A stretch of 18,592 bases of DNA, from the NCBI GenBank assembly GCA_903939555.1, contig CAJAHV010000383.1, positions 1 through 18,592 on the forward strand, given 5' to 3'. The translations under genes and the position numbers were made by a program. Under the pieces are notes generated by a model. The model saw only the letters and a list, made by a program, of their open reading frames with translations, was not told the DNA's origin and searched no databases. This DNA is from an uncultured Alphaproteobacteria bacterium (GTDB lineage Bacteria; Pseudomonadota; Alphaproteobacteria; Sphingomonadales; Sphingomonadaceae). Below are positions 1-6,628 of this stretch, piece after piece (within the stretch, counting starts at the first letter, position 1; every line of letters starts with the position of its first letter).

Positions 1-164
1 ACTACTATGGTAATATGCGGCCAGAAGAACACGACAACCGAAGCAAAAACCAGCGAACGCAAGACAACCTTGCCCCGATTTATACGAAAACTGGAAAAAA
101 TCCGCGCCGGACCAAATCGGCGGCGCTCGCGCTCGCCTGACGCATCCTCCTCCAATGCGGTCAT
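1..164 (-). CDS. Partial membrane protein, function unknown (runs off left edge)
   Basis: This frame is open from an ATG at 164 to the window edge (54 codons, no stop), so the 3' end is missing. The N-terminus is acidic then Arg-rich (MTALEEDASGERERRRFG), followed by a hydrophobic stretch at about residues 36-54 (VVLRSLVFASVVVFFWPH) that looks like a membrane helix. Its ATG shares four bases (ATGA) with the stop of the upstream 63-aa gene, which argues for translational coupling and for both being real. I do not recognise the family. The opposite-strand frame over the same bases gives a low-complexity Arg/Ser-rich peptide and is less convincing. Confidence is limited by the truncation. Confidence 0.5.
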   Translation of the reverse strand, partial: MTALEEDASGERERRRFGPARIFSSFRINRGKVVLRSLVFASVVVFFWPHITIV

Positions 165-352
165 GCCTTGTGGATCTTTTCTCCGGCATTTCGATCAACC
201 TTGCGGTTCGCCGATAGCAGAGCAAAGATTACCCCAATTACCGGGGTCAACAAAAGTGCAAGTACGAAATGCAAAAGAAAACCACCCTGCTTACCAATAG
301 CAAGGATACCGACTAGAAACGAAATAAATATATATATTATTATTTGCAGCAT
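161..352 (-). CDS. Small two-helix membrane protein (63 aa)
   Basis: The predicted protein is nearly all membrane: helix one at about residues 2-18 (IIIYIFISFLVGILAI), a short GKQGG turn, helix two at about 25-45 (LHFVLALLLTPVIGVIFALL), then a short charged tail. The layout, with a glycine-bearing turn followed by a Pro-Ile-Gly-containing second helix, resembles small uncharacterised bacterial proteins with a 'GFxxxFxLxLxLTPLIGLI' pattern; that resemblance is from memory and gives no function. I chose the ATG at 352; a TTG one codon upstream is possible. No strong ribosome site is visible. Its stop overlaps the next gene's ATG. A hairpin separates it from the DUF697 gene upstream on the same strand. 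Confidence 0.55.
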   Translation of the reverse strand: MLQIIIYIFISFLVGILAIGKQGGFLLHFVLALLLTPVIGVIFALLSANRKVDRNAGEKIHKA

Positions 353-373
353 CAATCACCAGATAAGAATTAC

Positions 374-402
374 ACTACCCACCACGGCTCGCGATGGGTA
401 GT
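374..402. repeat. Inverted repeat, possible terminator or attenuator
   Basis: ACTACCCA (374-381) and TGGGTAGT (395-402) form a perfect 8-bp stem with a 13-nt loop, extended by two further A-T pairs beyond one mismatch. It lies 14 bases past the DUF697 stop (minus strand) and about 20 bases before the start of the 63-aa gene. It could terminate or attenuate minus-strand transcription. The downstream T-run is weak (GTAATTCTT), so a strong intrinsic terminator is not proven. Confidence 0.35.
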
Positions 403-415
403 ATAATTATTAAAA

Positions 416-916
416 TTACTCGAACTTCGCTGCTTCAAATTCTGTTTTGAAGTGCGAGCGCAGTTTATCAGCATCGAAATCCAATAGTGTGCCACCAGCC
501 TCGAAATGTTGGCTGAACACCCGGCCCATCGCGATCGTAACGGCACTAGCAAGCGCCGGAACGAAGACTGCCCCAGCTATCGTACCGACAAAGGGGATCG
601 ACTTGACTAACGATCCGCCACCGGCAGCGGCAAGCACGGTGGGCAGCGAACCACCCAGGATCGAGCTTACGATGACGCGCGCACGTTCCTTGCTGAATTC
701 GAAACCATAATTACCGGCGATGTCGCGGATCATGGTGTATTGGACACCACTGATGGCGGCCACATCGAGGACCGGAACGGGAATGAACCCGAGACCGGCG
801 GACACCATCGCATAACGCTTGATAAGCTTCGCAACTTTCGTGGCGCGCTCTGCTTGCGGGGTGGTCAATGCTGCTTCAACGATATCGGTGTTTTCAATTT
901 GTTCTTGAGTCGACAT
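416..916 (-). CDS. DUF697 / YcjF-like membrane-associated protein (166 aa)
   Basis: The protein matches the DUF697 pattern found in YcjF and in proteins beside GTPases: a hydrophobic entry with FIPVPVLDVAAISGVQ at about residues 48-63, a conserved EFSKERAR segment near 77-84, a Gly/Ala-rich hydrophobic hairpin at about 90-135, and the closing motif FSQHFEAGGTLLDFD near 138-152. The family is membrane-associated with no settled biochemical role. The start at 916 is chosen over the longer frame from 943 because GGAG sits six bases upstream of this ATG. It is divergent from the ABC exporter. No GTPase gene is nearby, so it may be a stand-alone DUF697 protein. Family assignment is good; function is unknown. 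Confidence 0.75.
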   Translation of the reverse strand: MSTQEQIENTDIVEAALTTPQAERATKVAKLIKRYAMVSAGLGFIPVPVLDVAAISGVQYTMIRDIAGNYGFEFSKERARVIVSSILGGSLPTVLAAAGGGSLVKSIPFVGTIAGAVFVPALASAVTIAMGRVFSQHFEAGGTLLDFDADKLRSHFKTEFEAAKFE

Positions 917-1158
917 GACATGCTCCAATTTTGGGATGATCACACCGACCCCCCCTCACGATCAGCAAAATACAGAGCAACTATTCCGCGACGCGCTCCA
1001 CGGCCAACCCCCAATCGGGGGTGTCCCGGCGCCCCGGCAAAATGCAACGATATAGTAGTTAATTGTTATAAAAATCTTTTGCCCGCCATTTAAGAATTTA
1101 TTATTATTATCAGGCGCAAAAGCGCTACCAATATCCTTATGAGTTTGGGGGCCGTAAG
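917..1158. other. Divergent intergenic region between DUF697 gene and ABC exporter
   Basis: About 240 bases separate the two divergent genes. The region holds a perfect 5-bp G/C hairpin (CCCCC 1008-1012, GGGGG 1017-1021, loop AATC) and an AT-rich part from about 1049 to 1110 that is a plausible place for the exporter promoter. I looked for a short peptide precursor upstream of the exporter. The only start-stop pair of note encodes six residues (MQRYSS, about 1051-1071), too short to defend. No confident -35/-10 pair was found. Confidence 0.4.
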
Positions 1159-2784
1159 TTGGATTATCTCTATCGCCTGCTGCTGCGAGACACGGACCTT
1201 TTCACCCCCCACTTCCTGCGCCTTGCAGTCCTTTCTGGCCTGGCAAACGCCGGCGTGCTCGCCATCGTTAATATGGCCGTGCAAGGCAGCGCAAAAGGAA
1301 CGGCGAGCCAGCTTCGCAGTCTGATTCTCTTCTGCCTAGCCCTCGCCATCTACGCCTACAGCCAGAAACGCCTGATGGTCGATACCTGCGAACGCGTCGA
1401 AAAACTCATATGCGACTTGCGCCTGCGTCTGCTGGCAGCAGTTCGCAGTTCCGAGCTGTTGGAAATCGAGAAGATTGGAAAGGCTGAAATCTTTGGCAAT
1501 TTAAGTCGGGAAACGCAGGTTCTTTCACAGTCGATGCCAAACATTATCGTGGCGGTTCAATCGGCTATCCTACTTGCTGCCTCCATGGCCTATATGTTTT
1601 TCCTGTCAAAACTGGCTTTTTTCCTATTGGCCGCGTTCACGGCGATCGGTGCGGCATTTCATCTTGCCCGGGCCAAACAGGCAAGCAAGCACATCCTCGA
1701 AGCCTCGCGGAACGATGACACCCTGATCGAGGGCTTCTCAGACGTCATCGATGGGTTCCGCGAAGTGAAGCTAAACAAAGCCAAATCTGACCAACTCGGC
1801 GATGTAATCCGTATGGTTTCACATCGTTCTACAAGATCCCGAATCCTGGTCCATACGCTCAATGCGCATGACTTCGTTCTATCGCAGCTCACTTTCTTTG
1901 CCTTGACCGGATTGATGGTATTTGTGGTCCCCGCATTCGGGCAAGTGGACACCAAGACCATCACGATGACGACCACTGCCACGCTATTCATGCTGGGTCC
2001 GGTCGGCGCGCTGGTGGGTAACTTCCCGGTCTTCAACAATGCGAATGCAGCCGCCCGTCAAATTTGCGAACTTGAAGACAAACTGTTGGCTGGACGCAAT
2101 CATCGAAGATCGGTTGGTCCTCTGGACACCTTCGCCGACTTCCGCGAAATCGATATCGATGCACAGTCATTCACCTATCCCGCAGCTAAAGACGAGAATA
2201 CTTTTTCGGTCGGCCCCAATAGCATCACTATCAAACGCGGAGACTGCATCTTTGTCACGGGTGGAAATGGCTCCGGTAAAACAACATTTATCAATCTTCT
2301 ACTTACATTGATACCCCCTACCCACGGCCAGATCAAAGTTGATGATGTTATCGTCAATGAGGGCAACTTGGCTGCATACCGAAACCTGTTCTCTGTCATT
2401 TTTTCGGACAATCATCTATTCAAGACACTTTACGGTACATCGGCATTCACTGCCAGCGATGCGGCGCAATATATTGAAGACATGGAAATTTTGCACAAGG
2501 TTCAGATCGTCGAGAACCGCTTCACTACGACCGATCTCTCGGGCGGCCAGCGCAAGCGGCTTGCACTTGTTACCGCACAACTGGAACGCAAACCTATCTT
2601 GGTTCTGGATGAGTGGGCGGCAGACCAGGACCCCGTATTCAGGACCAAGTTCTACCGCCAGGTCCTGCCTGCGCTGCGAGAGCAGGGTTATACCATCATT
2701 GCCATCACACATGACGACCGATTCTTCGATGTCGCCACTGCCCGCTACCACATGGAAGATGGGATGCTTGTTTCAATGACATGA
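1159..2784 (+). CDS. Cyclic-peptide-type ABC exporter (fused TMD-NBD, 541 aa)
   Basis: A single-chain half-transporter: an N-terminal membrane domain with about six helices (near residues 22-40, 54-70, 128-148, 152-170, 243-262, 272-290) and a C-terminal ATPase. The ATPase has Walker A GGNGSGKT (368-375), signature LSGGQ (460-464), Walker B ILVLDE (480-485) followed by WAADQDP, and the H-loop His518. FSVIFSDNHLF stands at the Q-loop, and this together with DEWAADQDP is typical of the SyrD/PvdE 'cyclic peptide export' family, which moves siderophore or lipopeptide precursors across the inner membrane. The start is TTG, with a G-rich stretch about 8 bases upstream (1147-1151). No in-frame ATG lies near. 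No peptide synthetase, precursor peptide or maturation enzyme is visible in the window, so the substrate is unknown. Confidence 0.85.
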   Translation: MDYLYRLLLRDTDLFTPHFLRLAVLSGLANAGVLAIVNMAVQGSAKGTASQLRSLILFCLALAIYAYSQKRLMVDTCERVEKLICDLRLRLLAAVRSSELLEIEKIGKAEIFGNLSRETQVLSQSMPNIIVAVQSAILLAASMAYMFFLSKLAFFLLAAFTAIGAAFHLARAKQASKHILEASRNDDTLIEGFSDVIDGFREVKLNKAKSDQLGDVIRMVSHRSTRSRILVHTLNAHDFVLSQLTFFALTGLMVFVVPAFGQVDTKTITMTTTATLFMLGPVGALVGNFPVFNNANAAARQICELEDKLLAGRNHRRSVGPLDTFADFREIDIDAQSFTYPAAKDENTFSVGPNSITIKRGDCIFVTGGNGSGKTTFINLLLTLIPPTHGQIKVDDVIVNEGNLAAYRNLFSVIFSDNHLFKTLYGTSAFTASDAAQYIEDMEILHKVQIVENRFTTTDLSGGQRKRLALVTAQLERKPILVLDEWAADQDPVFRTKFYRQVLPALREQGYTIIAITHDDRFFDVATARYHMEDGMLVSMT

Positions 2785-2878
2785 TGCGATTGATCTTGCC
2801 TCTGCCACAAGTTTCCCGTGGCCGACAGGATCGATGCCCTCCATCAGCACCGATGGCACAGGCTTGAGGTTGTGAATT
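2785..2878. other. Short spacer with possible coding remnant
   Basis: Between the exporter stop and the inverted repeat lies about 95 bases of relatively GC-rich DNA, unlike the AT-rich spacers elsewhere in the left region. Read on the minus strand it encodes an open fragment (including VPSVLMEGIDPVGHGKLVA) that ends at a TGA overlapping the exporter's 3' end. This looks more like decayed coding sequence than a spacer, but I cannot assign it to a family. It adjoins the transposase remnant and may be part of the same insertion debris. Confidence 0.25.
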
Positions 2879-2926
2879 AAGGATGATTGGGGAGGACGTC
2901 GCAGCGATGAAGCCCCAATCGTCCTT
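2879..2926. repeat. 14-bp inverted repeat (13/14 match)
   Basis: AAGGATGATTGGGG (2879-2892) and CCCCAATCGTCCTT (2913-2926) are inverted copies with one mismatch, separated by 20 bases. The right arm lies in the first codons of the transposase remnant, whose putative ATG at 2907 falls in the loop. The pair could be a hairpin masking the transposase start, or two facing copies of one end. It is not followed by a T-run, so it is not an obvious terminator. Confidence 0.5.
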
Positions 2927-3212
2927 GACAAATCAGGCAGTGAAAGTGCCGGCTGAGCGGGTGACGAAGGGCATTCGGTTGCTCGCCTGCCGACATTTCT
3001 CGACAGAAGAAAAGATGCTCATCGAGATCGATCGACCGCGCGGCAAAGCTGACGCTCTGAAGCGGGCCGGAAGCGCTGGGAGATCAGCCGTCAGCGCAAA
3101 TTGGTGCCCAACTGGAGCCGCGCCGAATGTTCGTCCAGCCTCTGATCTGTCAATAACACTCCGATTGAGCAGTGTCCTGAACGGCACCGACCGTTCCCCG
3201 TCTCTAATATAA
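2907..3212 (+). pseudogene. Decayed IS3-type transposase OrfA fragment
   Basis: The frame starting MKPQSSLTNQ carries a stretch (about residues 12-46) resembling the N-terminus of IS3-family OrfA proteins: AERVTKGIRLL, then RHFSTEEKMLIEI, then RPRGK, against a remembered consensus like VVKDIRRxTRRHFSAEEKIRIVLEGLRGE. After RGKADAL the expected helix-turn-helix region (AELCRREGI) is lost and the reading becomes unrelated, which suggests frameshift or decay. No OrfB or DDE domain follows. Downstream is AT-rich non-coding sequence. The frame ends at 3212 by chance. An intact product is unlikely; this marks past transposition in the accessory part of the window. Confidence 0.5.
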
Positions 3213-3489
3213 TCTCATATAATTCAGCAAGTTGCTATAATTTTGAAACGGGGTTCCGCTTCGACACCGTTTCACATCCAGCCTTGCATCGTACACACGC
3301 CAACGACTGAATTCGCCGCTCGGCTACGCCATTGGACACAAATGGCTTTCGAACTCAAATGACTTGTCAGGGAAACGACCTTCGCTGAATAACAAATACT
3401 AAATATAAAATAATGCAATTATATTGTAAACTATTACTATTTTATTGCGACAAAAATAACTTGCCAAACAAATCATCGTAGCTGCATGA
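3213..3489. promoter_or_regulatory. AT-rich upstream region of the response regulator
   Basis: About 277 bases without a gene. An 8-bp inverted repeat (TGAAACGG 3244-3251, CCGTTTCA 3267-3274) is present. From about 3385 to 3475 the sequence is strikingly A/T-rich, with many TATA/TATTA steps and a poly-A patch. This is the kind of DNA that carries promoters and is often bound by silencing proteins such as H-NS- or MucR-like factors. I could not choose one -35/-10 pair with confidence. Confidence 0.4.
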
Positions 3490-4182
3490 ATGGTGCGTCT
3501 AGGGAAACTCCACTCGAGGCCGAGCTTAATCACTAGCACAGGGCCTGAGCTTTTGGAAAATGCTGGCTACGTCTATCTGGTCGATCACGATGGCGACACT
3601 AGGGCCCATGTCGGAGCGTTGTTGCGGCTGTTGGGATACGATGTGCGGACATTTGCCGAAGCGACAGCGTTTGTTGCGCAAGCGATGCTGGTTTATCCGG
3701 CGGTCGTTATACTTGAGATGCACATGCCAAGTATGAATGGCCTTCAAGTTCAGGAAAAACTACTGGAAGCTGGGTCGTTGGCAACGATCCTTTTTCTTTG
3801 TGAAAACAGCGAGCGCGAGGATATCGTCAACGCAATGAAGGCCGGAGCGGCTGATTTTCTGTGGAAGCCGGTTCCGAGCGACACTCTCTCTGCAGCGGTA
3901 GCAGATGCGATGCTCCGATCAAAAGCGGCGGCTGCGCACTTTGCACACCAGGTGCGGTTGCAGAAGGGACTAGAACAACTGAGCAACCGTGAACGCGAAG
4001 TCTACACCATGATGATTAATGGATTGCAGAACTTACAGATCGCGAAGCGTCTCGATGTTCGGGCAGACACGATAAAAAAGCATCGCACCGTGATCTGCGA
4101 AAAATTTCTGGTCGCAGATACCGCCGGGTTGATCGCTCTCTTGCATAATTTTCCATCACTGTGCACGGACATGGCAACCTAG
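3490..4182 (+). CDS. FixJ/NarL-type response regulator with atypical (Glu) receiver
   Basis: A 230-aa regulator: receiver domain at about residues 26-145 and a LuxR-type helix-turn-helix at about 161-220 (LSNREREVYTMMINGL, then IAKRLDVRADTIKKHR). Receiver landmarks are altered. The acidic pocket reads LVDHD (residues 30-34), with His33 where a second acid is usual. The phosphoacceptor position in VVILEMHMP is Glu76, not Asp. The Thr/Ser switch position aligns with Cys104, while Lys126-Pro127 is kept. This suggests a receiver not switched by normal phosphotransfer, perhaps locked or reading another signal. The start is uncertain: a competing ATG at 3486 opens a 16-codon frame that stops at 3536. 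Leu22 (TTG) is a possible shorter start. No histidine kinase lies next to it. Confidence 0.85.
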   Translation: MVRLGKLHSRPSLITSTGPELLENAGYVYLVDHDGDTRAHVGALLRLLGYDVRTFAEATAFVAQAMLVYPAVVILEMHMPSMNGLQVQEKLLEAGSLATILFLCENSEREDIVNAMKAGAADFLWKPVPSDTLSAAVADAMLRSKAAAAHFAHQVRLQKGLEQLSNREREVYTMMINGLQNLQIAKRLDVRADTIKKHRTVICEKFLVADTAGLIALLHNFPSLCTDMAT

Positions 4183-4490
4183 GCTAGCGTATGGTCGGCG
4201 GTGCACCGGCGATGACGGTGTAAAACCCGGCCATTGATTAGGCTGGATCTTCGGGTGTGGATCGGCGTCCAACGCCCCCTCTGCACTTTTTCTGCACTAA
4301 AAACGTTTACGAAATATGGTTCCAGTTGGCGTTCTCAAGAAGCGCCGATTTCATGCCGGCTGACTCTCGGAGATAGCCGATTATCAGAGAGCTCAGTAAA
4401 ATCGACAGGGTCCGGTATCGGAACCCGATCAAAAGGCGAGCACTCGGCCGGCGGGTCAGGCCTTGTCCATCCCACGGGGTCTCTTGGTCG
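4183..4490. other. Convergent intergenic region, no gene seen
   Basis: About 308 bases lie between the response regulator and the convergent cyclase. It contains a 10-bp palindrome CGGTGCACCG (4199-4208), 17 bases after the regulator stop, and two further hairpin-like sequences (4328-4346 and 4357-4379). One part (about 4237-4275, containing TGTGGATCGGCGTCCAA) reminded me of IS21-type element ends, but no istA/istB coding remains and I cannot confirm it. Frames here lack protein-like character. Confidence 0.4.
4357..4379. terminator. Candidate hairpin between convergent genes
   Basis: CGGCT (4357-4361) pairs with AGCCG (4375-4379), and the inner bases TCTC/GAGA extend the complementarity. 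It lies between two convergent genes and could serve either. No clear T-run follows on either strand, so this is tentative. Confidence 0.25.
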
Positions 4491-6191
4491 CTATTTGGAG
4501 ATCATCGACCAGACGCCTGTCCAATCTTCTGGCTCGGCACGTCTGAATTGCGCAATACGCGCTAGGAGCGTTCGAGATGGTCCGTCATTGGGTGACAACT
4601 CAAGGGCCGCTTGCAAGGCCATCTCAGCCATATCCCACTTCGCGACACGGTAATGTTCCAGACCTTCTTCATACAAGTCGAAGGCTCTTCGGCGGGTGGG
4701 GTCCAGCTCTCCTGCGAGAGAAACGAGTTCGTAAATCCGTACCGACTGAAGCCTGCCCAAAACTATGATATCATCGATTTGCCGAGTTTCAAAAGCTCTT
4801 CCCGCACGGCTGAACGTTTCGTGGTCGATCAGCAGACGCGTACCATATATTTTGTTGGCGGCTTCCAGCCTGGATGCCTGGTTCACCGTGTCGCCCATGA
4901 CGGTAAAGCTGCGCGCTGTTTCAGAGCCTACGCTGCCTACAACGACTTCGCCAGTTGAGAGGGCAGCCCGAAAATCGATCAAGGGGATATCGCGGCGCAA
5001 TCCGATCACATCTGGCACCTGCAAGCGAAAGGCCTCTAACTTCGCATATTGTTCGAGCGCGGCGCGACAGGCGAGCTCCGCCTGCTTTGTAGCATCGACA
5101 AATGGCGGAACCCAAAAGGCCATGATGGCGTCGCCGATATATTTATCTATTATTCCAGAATTGTCGCTGATGGGCTGCGACATTTCCGAAAAATATGCAT
5201 TCACAAGGTCAACGAGTGTGCTTGGTGCCAAGCGTTCAGCGATGGCGGAAAATCCGATGATATCCGAAAAAAACAGTGTGGCGATCTGCTTCTCACCACT
5301 TGACGAATGCGCACCACCGCCAATGAGATCGGCCACAACCCTCGGGTCCACATATTGACCAAATGTCTCCTTGATCCGTTCCTTCTCACGCAAGTCCACG
5401 ATCATGGTATTGAATGCGTGCGTCACATCACCGACCTCGTCCCGTGACGTCACGAGCACATGCGCATCTTCCAGCAAGCCAGCTCCGACAGCTCTGGCGC
5501 CGGCCTGCAAACGGATGATTGGGCGTGTAAGGCCGCGCGAGATGAGCCAAGCCAGCATCAAGCCAACAAGACCCGCCGACGCGGTCATGAGGATACTGGC
5601 CTGCATCGCAGTTTTTTGGCTTTCTGCGACCCGTTGAGCGCTGGCTTCAACGAAAGCATTGATCTCTCGGGAAATAGTATCGACCAGTCGAAGTACGTCA
5701 TCCGCCTGCAACTTTGCTGCACCCATTTGAACGGCATCGGCGTCCAGAGCACAACCGCCAAGAGTCATCTGCGAGAGCCTGTTTTCCTGAAACTCGAGTT
5801 CGGCAAGCATCGGTTGGAGCGATGCAAAAGCCAGCTTATTCTGTTCAAGATCTGTAATTTCAAAACCTCGGGCACCGTAACGCTTTACAGCTGTCAAAAG
5901 AGAGGCAGCAGCACGCTTTTGTACCTGCGCCTTGCCAAGGCAAATTTGCACCGCTTTCTGATCCGGCGTGTTCAGATAAAAATCGGCCGTCACAGTTTGG
6001 GCTTGCACGACGGATTTCAGGTTTCCCAGGGCGACGGAGAGCGGGAAAAGGGATTGCCCCATGGTCTGAAGCTGACGGTGCACCTGTTCAGAGGAACGAG
6101 TCGACCAGACGGCCGTGGCGACCATCATAACAAGGAGGCCAAGCGAGACCCCAAATATCTTGAAGCTGATTGATCGGAACATAGTTGTCAT
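4491..6191 (-). CDS. Membrane-bound HAMP adenylate cyclase (class III)
   Basis: A 566-aa cyclase: helix one at about 11-29, an extracytoplasmic sensing region at about 30-197, helix two at about 198-217, HAMP at about 218-270, and the catalytic domain at about 302-490. Metal-binding Asp310 (FFSDIIGF) and Asp354 (GDAIMAFW) are present. Lys350 and Thr430 stand at the purine-specifying positions and favour ATP over GTP. The transition-state pair Asn437/Arg441 (NQASRLE) is intact, so it should make cAMP. The C-terminus (about 503-566) carries a TPR-like unit ending DWTGVWSMISK, closely matched in the GAF cyclase at 15740-18034. The start may be the ATG at 6191 or 6182; neither has a clear ribosome site. 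The sensing region has two Cys (84, 147) and no family I recognise. It stands alone, preceded by an AT-rich spacer. Confidence 0.9.
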   Translation of the reverse strand: MTTMFRSISFKIFGVSLGLLVMMVATAVWSTRSSEQVHRQLQTMGQSLFPLSVALGNLKSVVQAQTVTADFYLNTPDQKAVQICLGKAQVQKRAAASLLTAVKRYGARGFEITDLEQNKLAFASLQPMLAELEFQENRLSQMTLGGCALDADAVQMGAAKLQADDVLRLVDTISREINAFVEASAQRVAESQKTAMQASILMTASAGLVGLMLAWLISRGLTRPIIRLQAGARAVGAGLLEDAHVLVTSRDEVGDVTHAFNTMIVDLREKERIKETFGQYVDPRVVADLIGGGAHSSSGEKQIATLFFSDIIGFSAIAERLAPSTLVDLVNAYFSEMSQPISDNSGIIDKYIGDAIMAFWVPPFVDATKQAELACRAALEQYAKLEAFRLQVPDVIGLRRDIPLIDFRAALSTGEVVVGSVGSETARSFTVMGDTVNQASRLEAANKIYGTRLLIDHETFSRAGRAFETRQIDDIIVLGRLQSVRIYELVSLAGELDPTRRRAFDLYEEGLEHYRVAKWDMAEMALQAALELSPNDGPSRTLLARIAQFRRAEPEDWTGVWSMISK

Positions 6192-6465
6192 TTTATAGTT
6201 ATGCTGATTATTTTTATGCGCGGCAAGTGCCTCATGAAATTCTGGTATTTTTGCTCTATTTTCGGTTCATTTCGCCACATTTTTTATTTTATATTTGTAA
6301 CAGCCAGGCGTCGGTCACTAGCAAGATCGGCGGCCAGAACAAATCTGTTACAGTTCCGTTATAGTTCTCCATGAAATCTCAATCCTGGAAGGGCAAAAAG
6401 TCCTTTTCCCATGATTAAATCTGCATTTTGAGAACGGGGAGGTGCTGCCGTAAACAGAAACCCGG
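6192..6465. promoter_or_regulatory. AT-rich spacer upstream of the HAMP cyclase
   Basis: About 274 bases without a gene. The half next to the cyclase (about 6192-6300) is AT-rich and on the minus strand contains a TATAAAAT-like element near 6285-6295, a candidate -10 for the cyclase. An inverted pair TGTAACAG (near 6296) and CTGTTACA (near 6346), and an imperfect direct repeat GTTACAGTTCC / GTTATAGTTCTCC (about 6348-6370), could be regulator sites. None of these is proven. Confidence 0.35.
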
Positions 6466-6553
6466 AGGATCGAGAGGGATTCGAACCCTCGAGGGGCGAT
6501 TAACCCCTACACACTTTCCAGGCGTGCGCCTTCGACCACTCGGCCACCGATCC
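6466..6553 (-). tRNA. tRNA-Ser (anticodon GGA)
   Basis: Read on the minus strand, the acceptor strand GGATCGG (6553-6547) pairs with TCGATCC (6473-6467), with a final G-U pair. The D-arm GCC...GGC follows T8-G9. The anticodon stem CACGC/GTGTG encloses CTGGAAA, giving anticodon GGA. A long variable arm (AGGGG/CCCCT) marks a class II serine tRNA. The T-arm is GAGGG-TTCGAAT-CCCTC. The discriminator base reads T (6466), where bacterial serine tRNAs usually have G, and CCA is not encoded. Its 3' end faces the AT-rich accessory DNA on the left. tRNA identity is secure. Confidence 0.95.
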
Positions 6554-6628
6554 ATCCGGAGGCGGGGCGATACCCCGGGCGCCGCCGCTTGGCAAGCCGC
6601 ACGGTCAATCCGGCGGCTCCGAAACGGC

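Noticed and set aside
1008..1021. G/C hairpin considered as a terminator
   Set aside because: Only 5 bp, no T-run on either strand, and it lies upstream of both divergent genes where termination is not expected.
1051..1071. Six-codon frame MQRYSS upstream of the exporter, considered as a peptide precursor
   Set aside because: Too short, with no ribosome site and no leader/core features.
3486..3536. Sixteen-codon frame overlapping the response regulator start, considered as a leader peptide
   Set aside because: No attenuator structure or regulatory codons; probably a chance ATG.
4237..4275. Possible end of an IS21-type element
   Set aside because: The similarity is from memory over a short stretch, with no matching second end and no istA/istB remnant.
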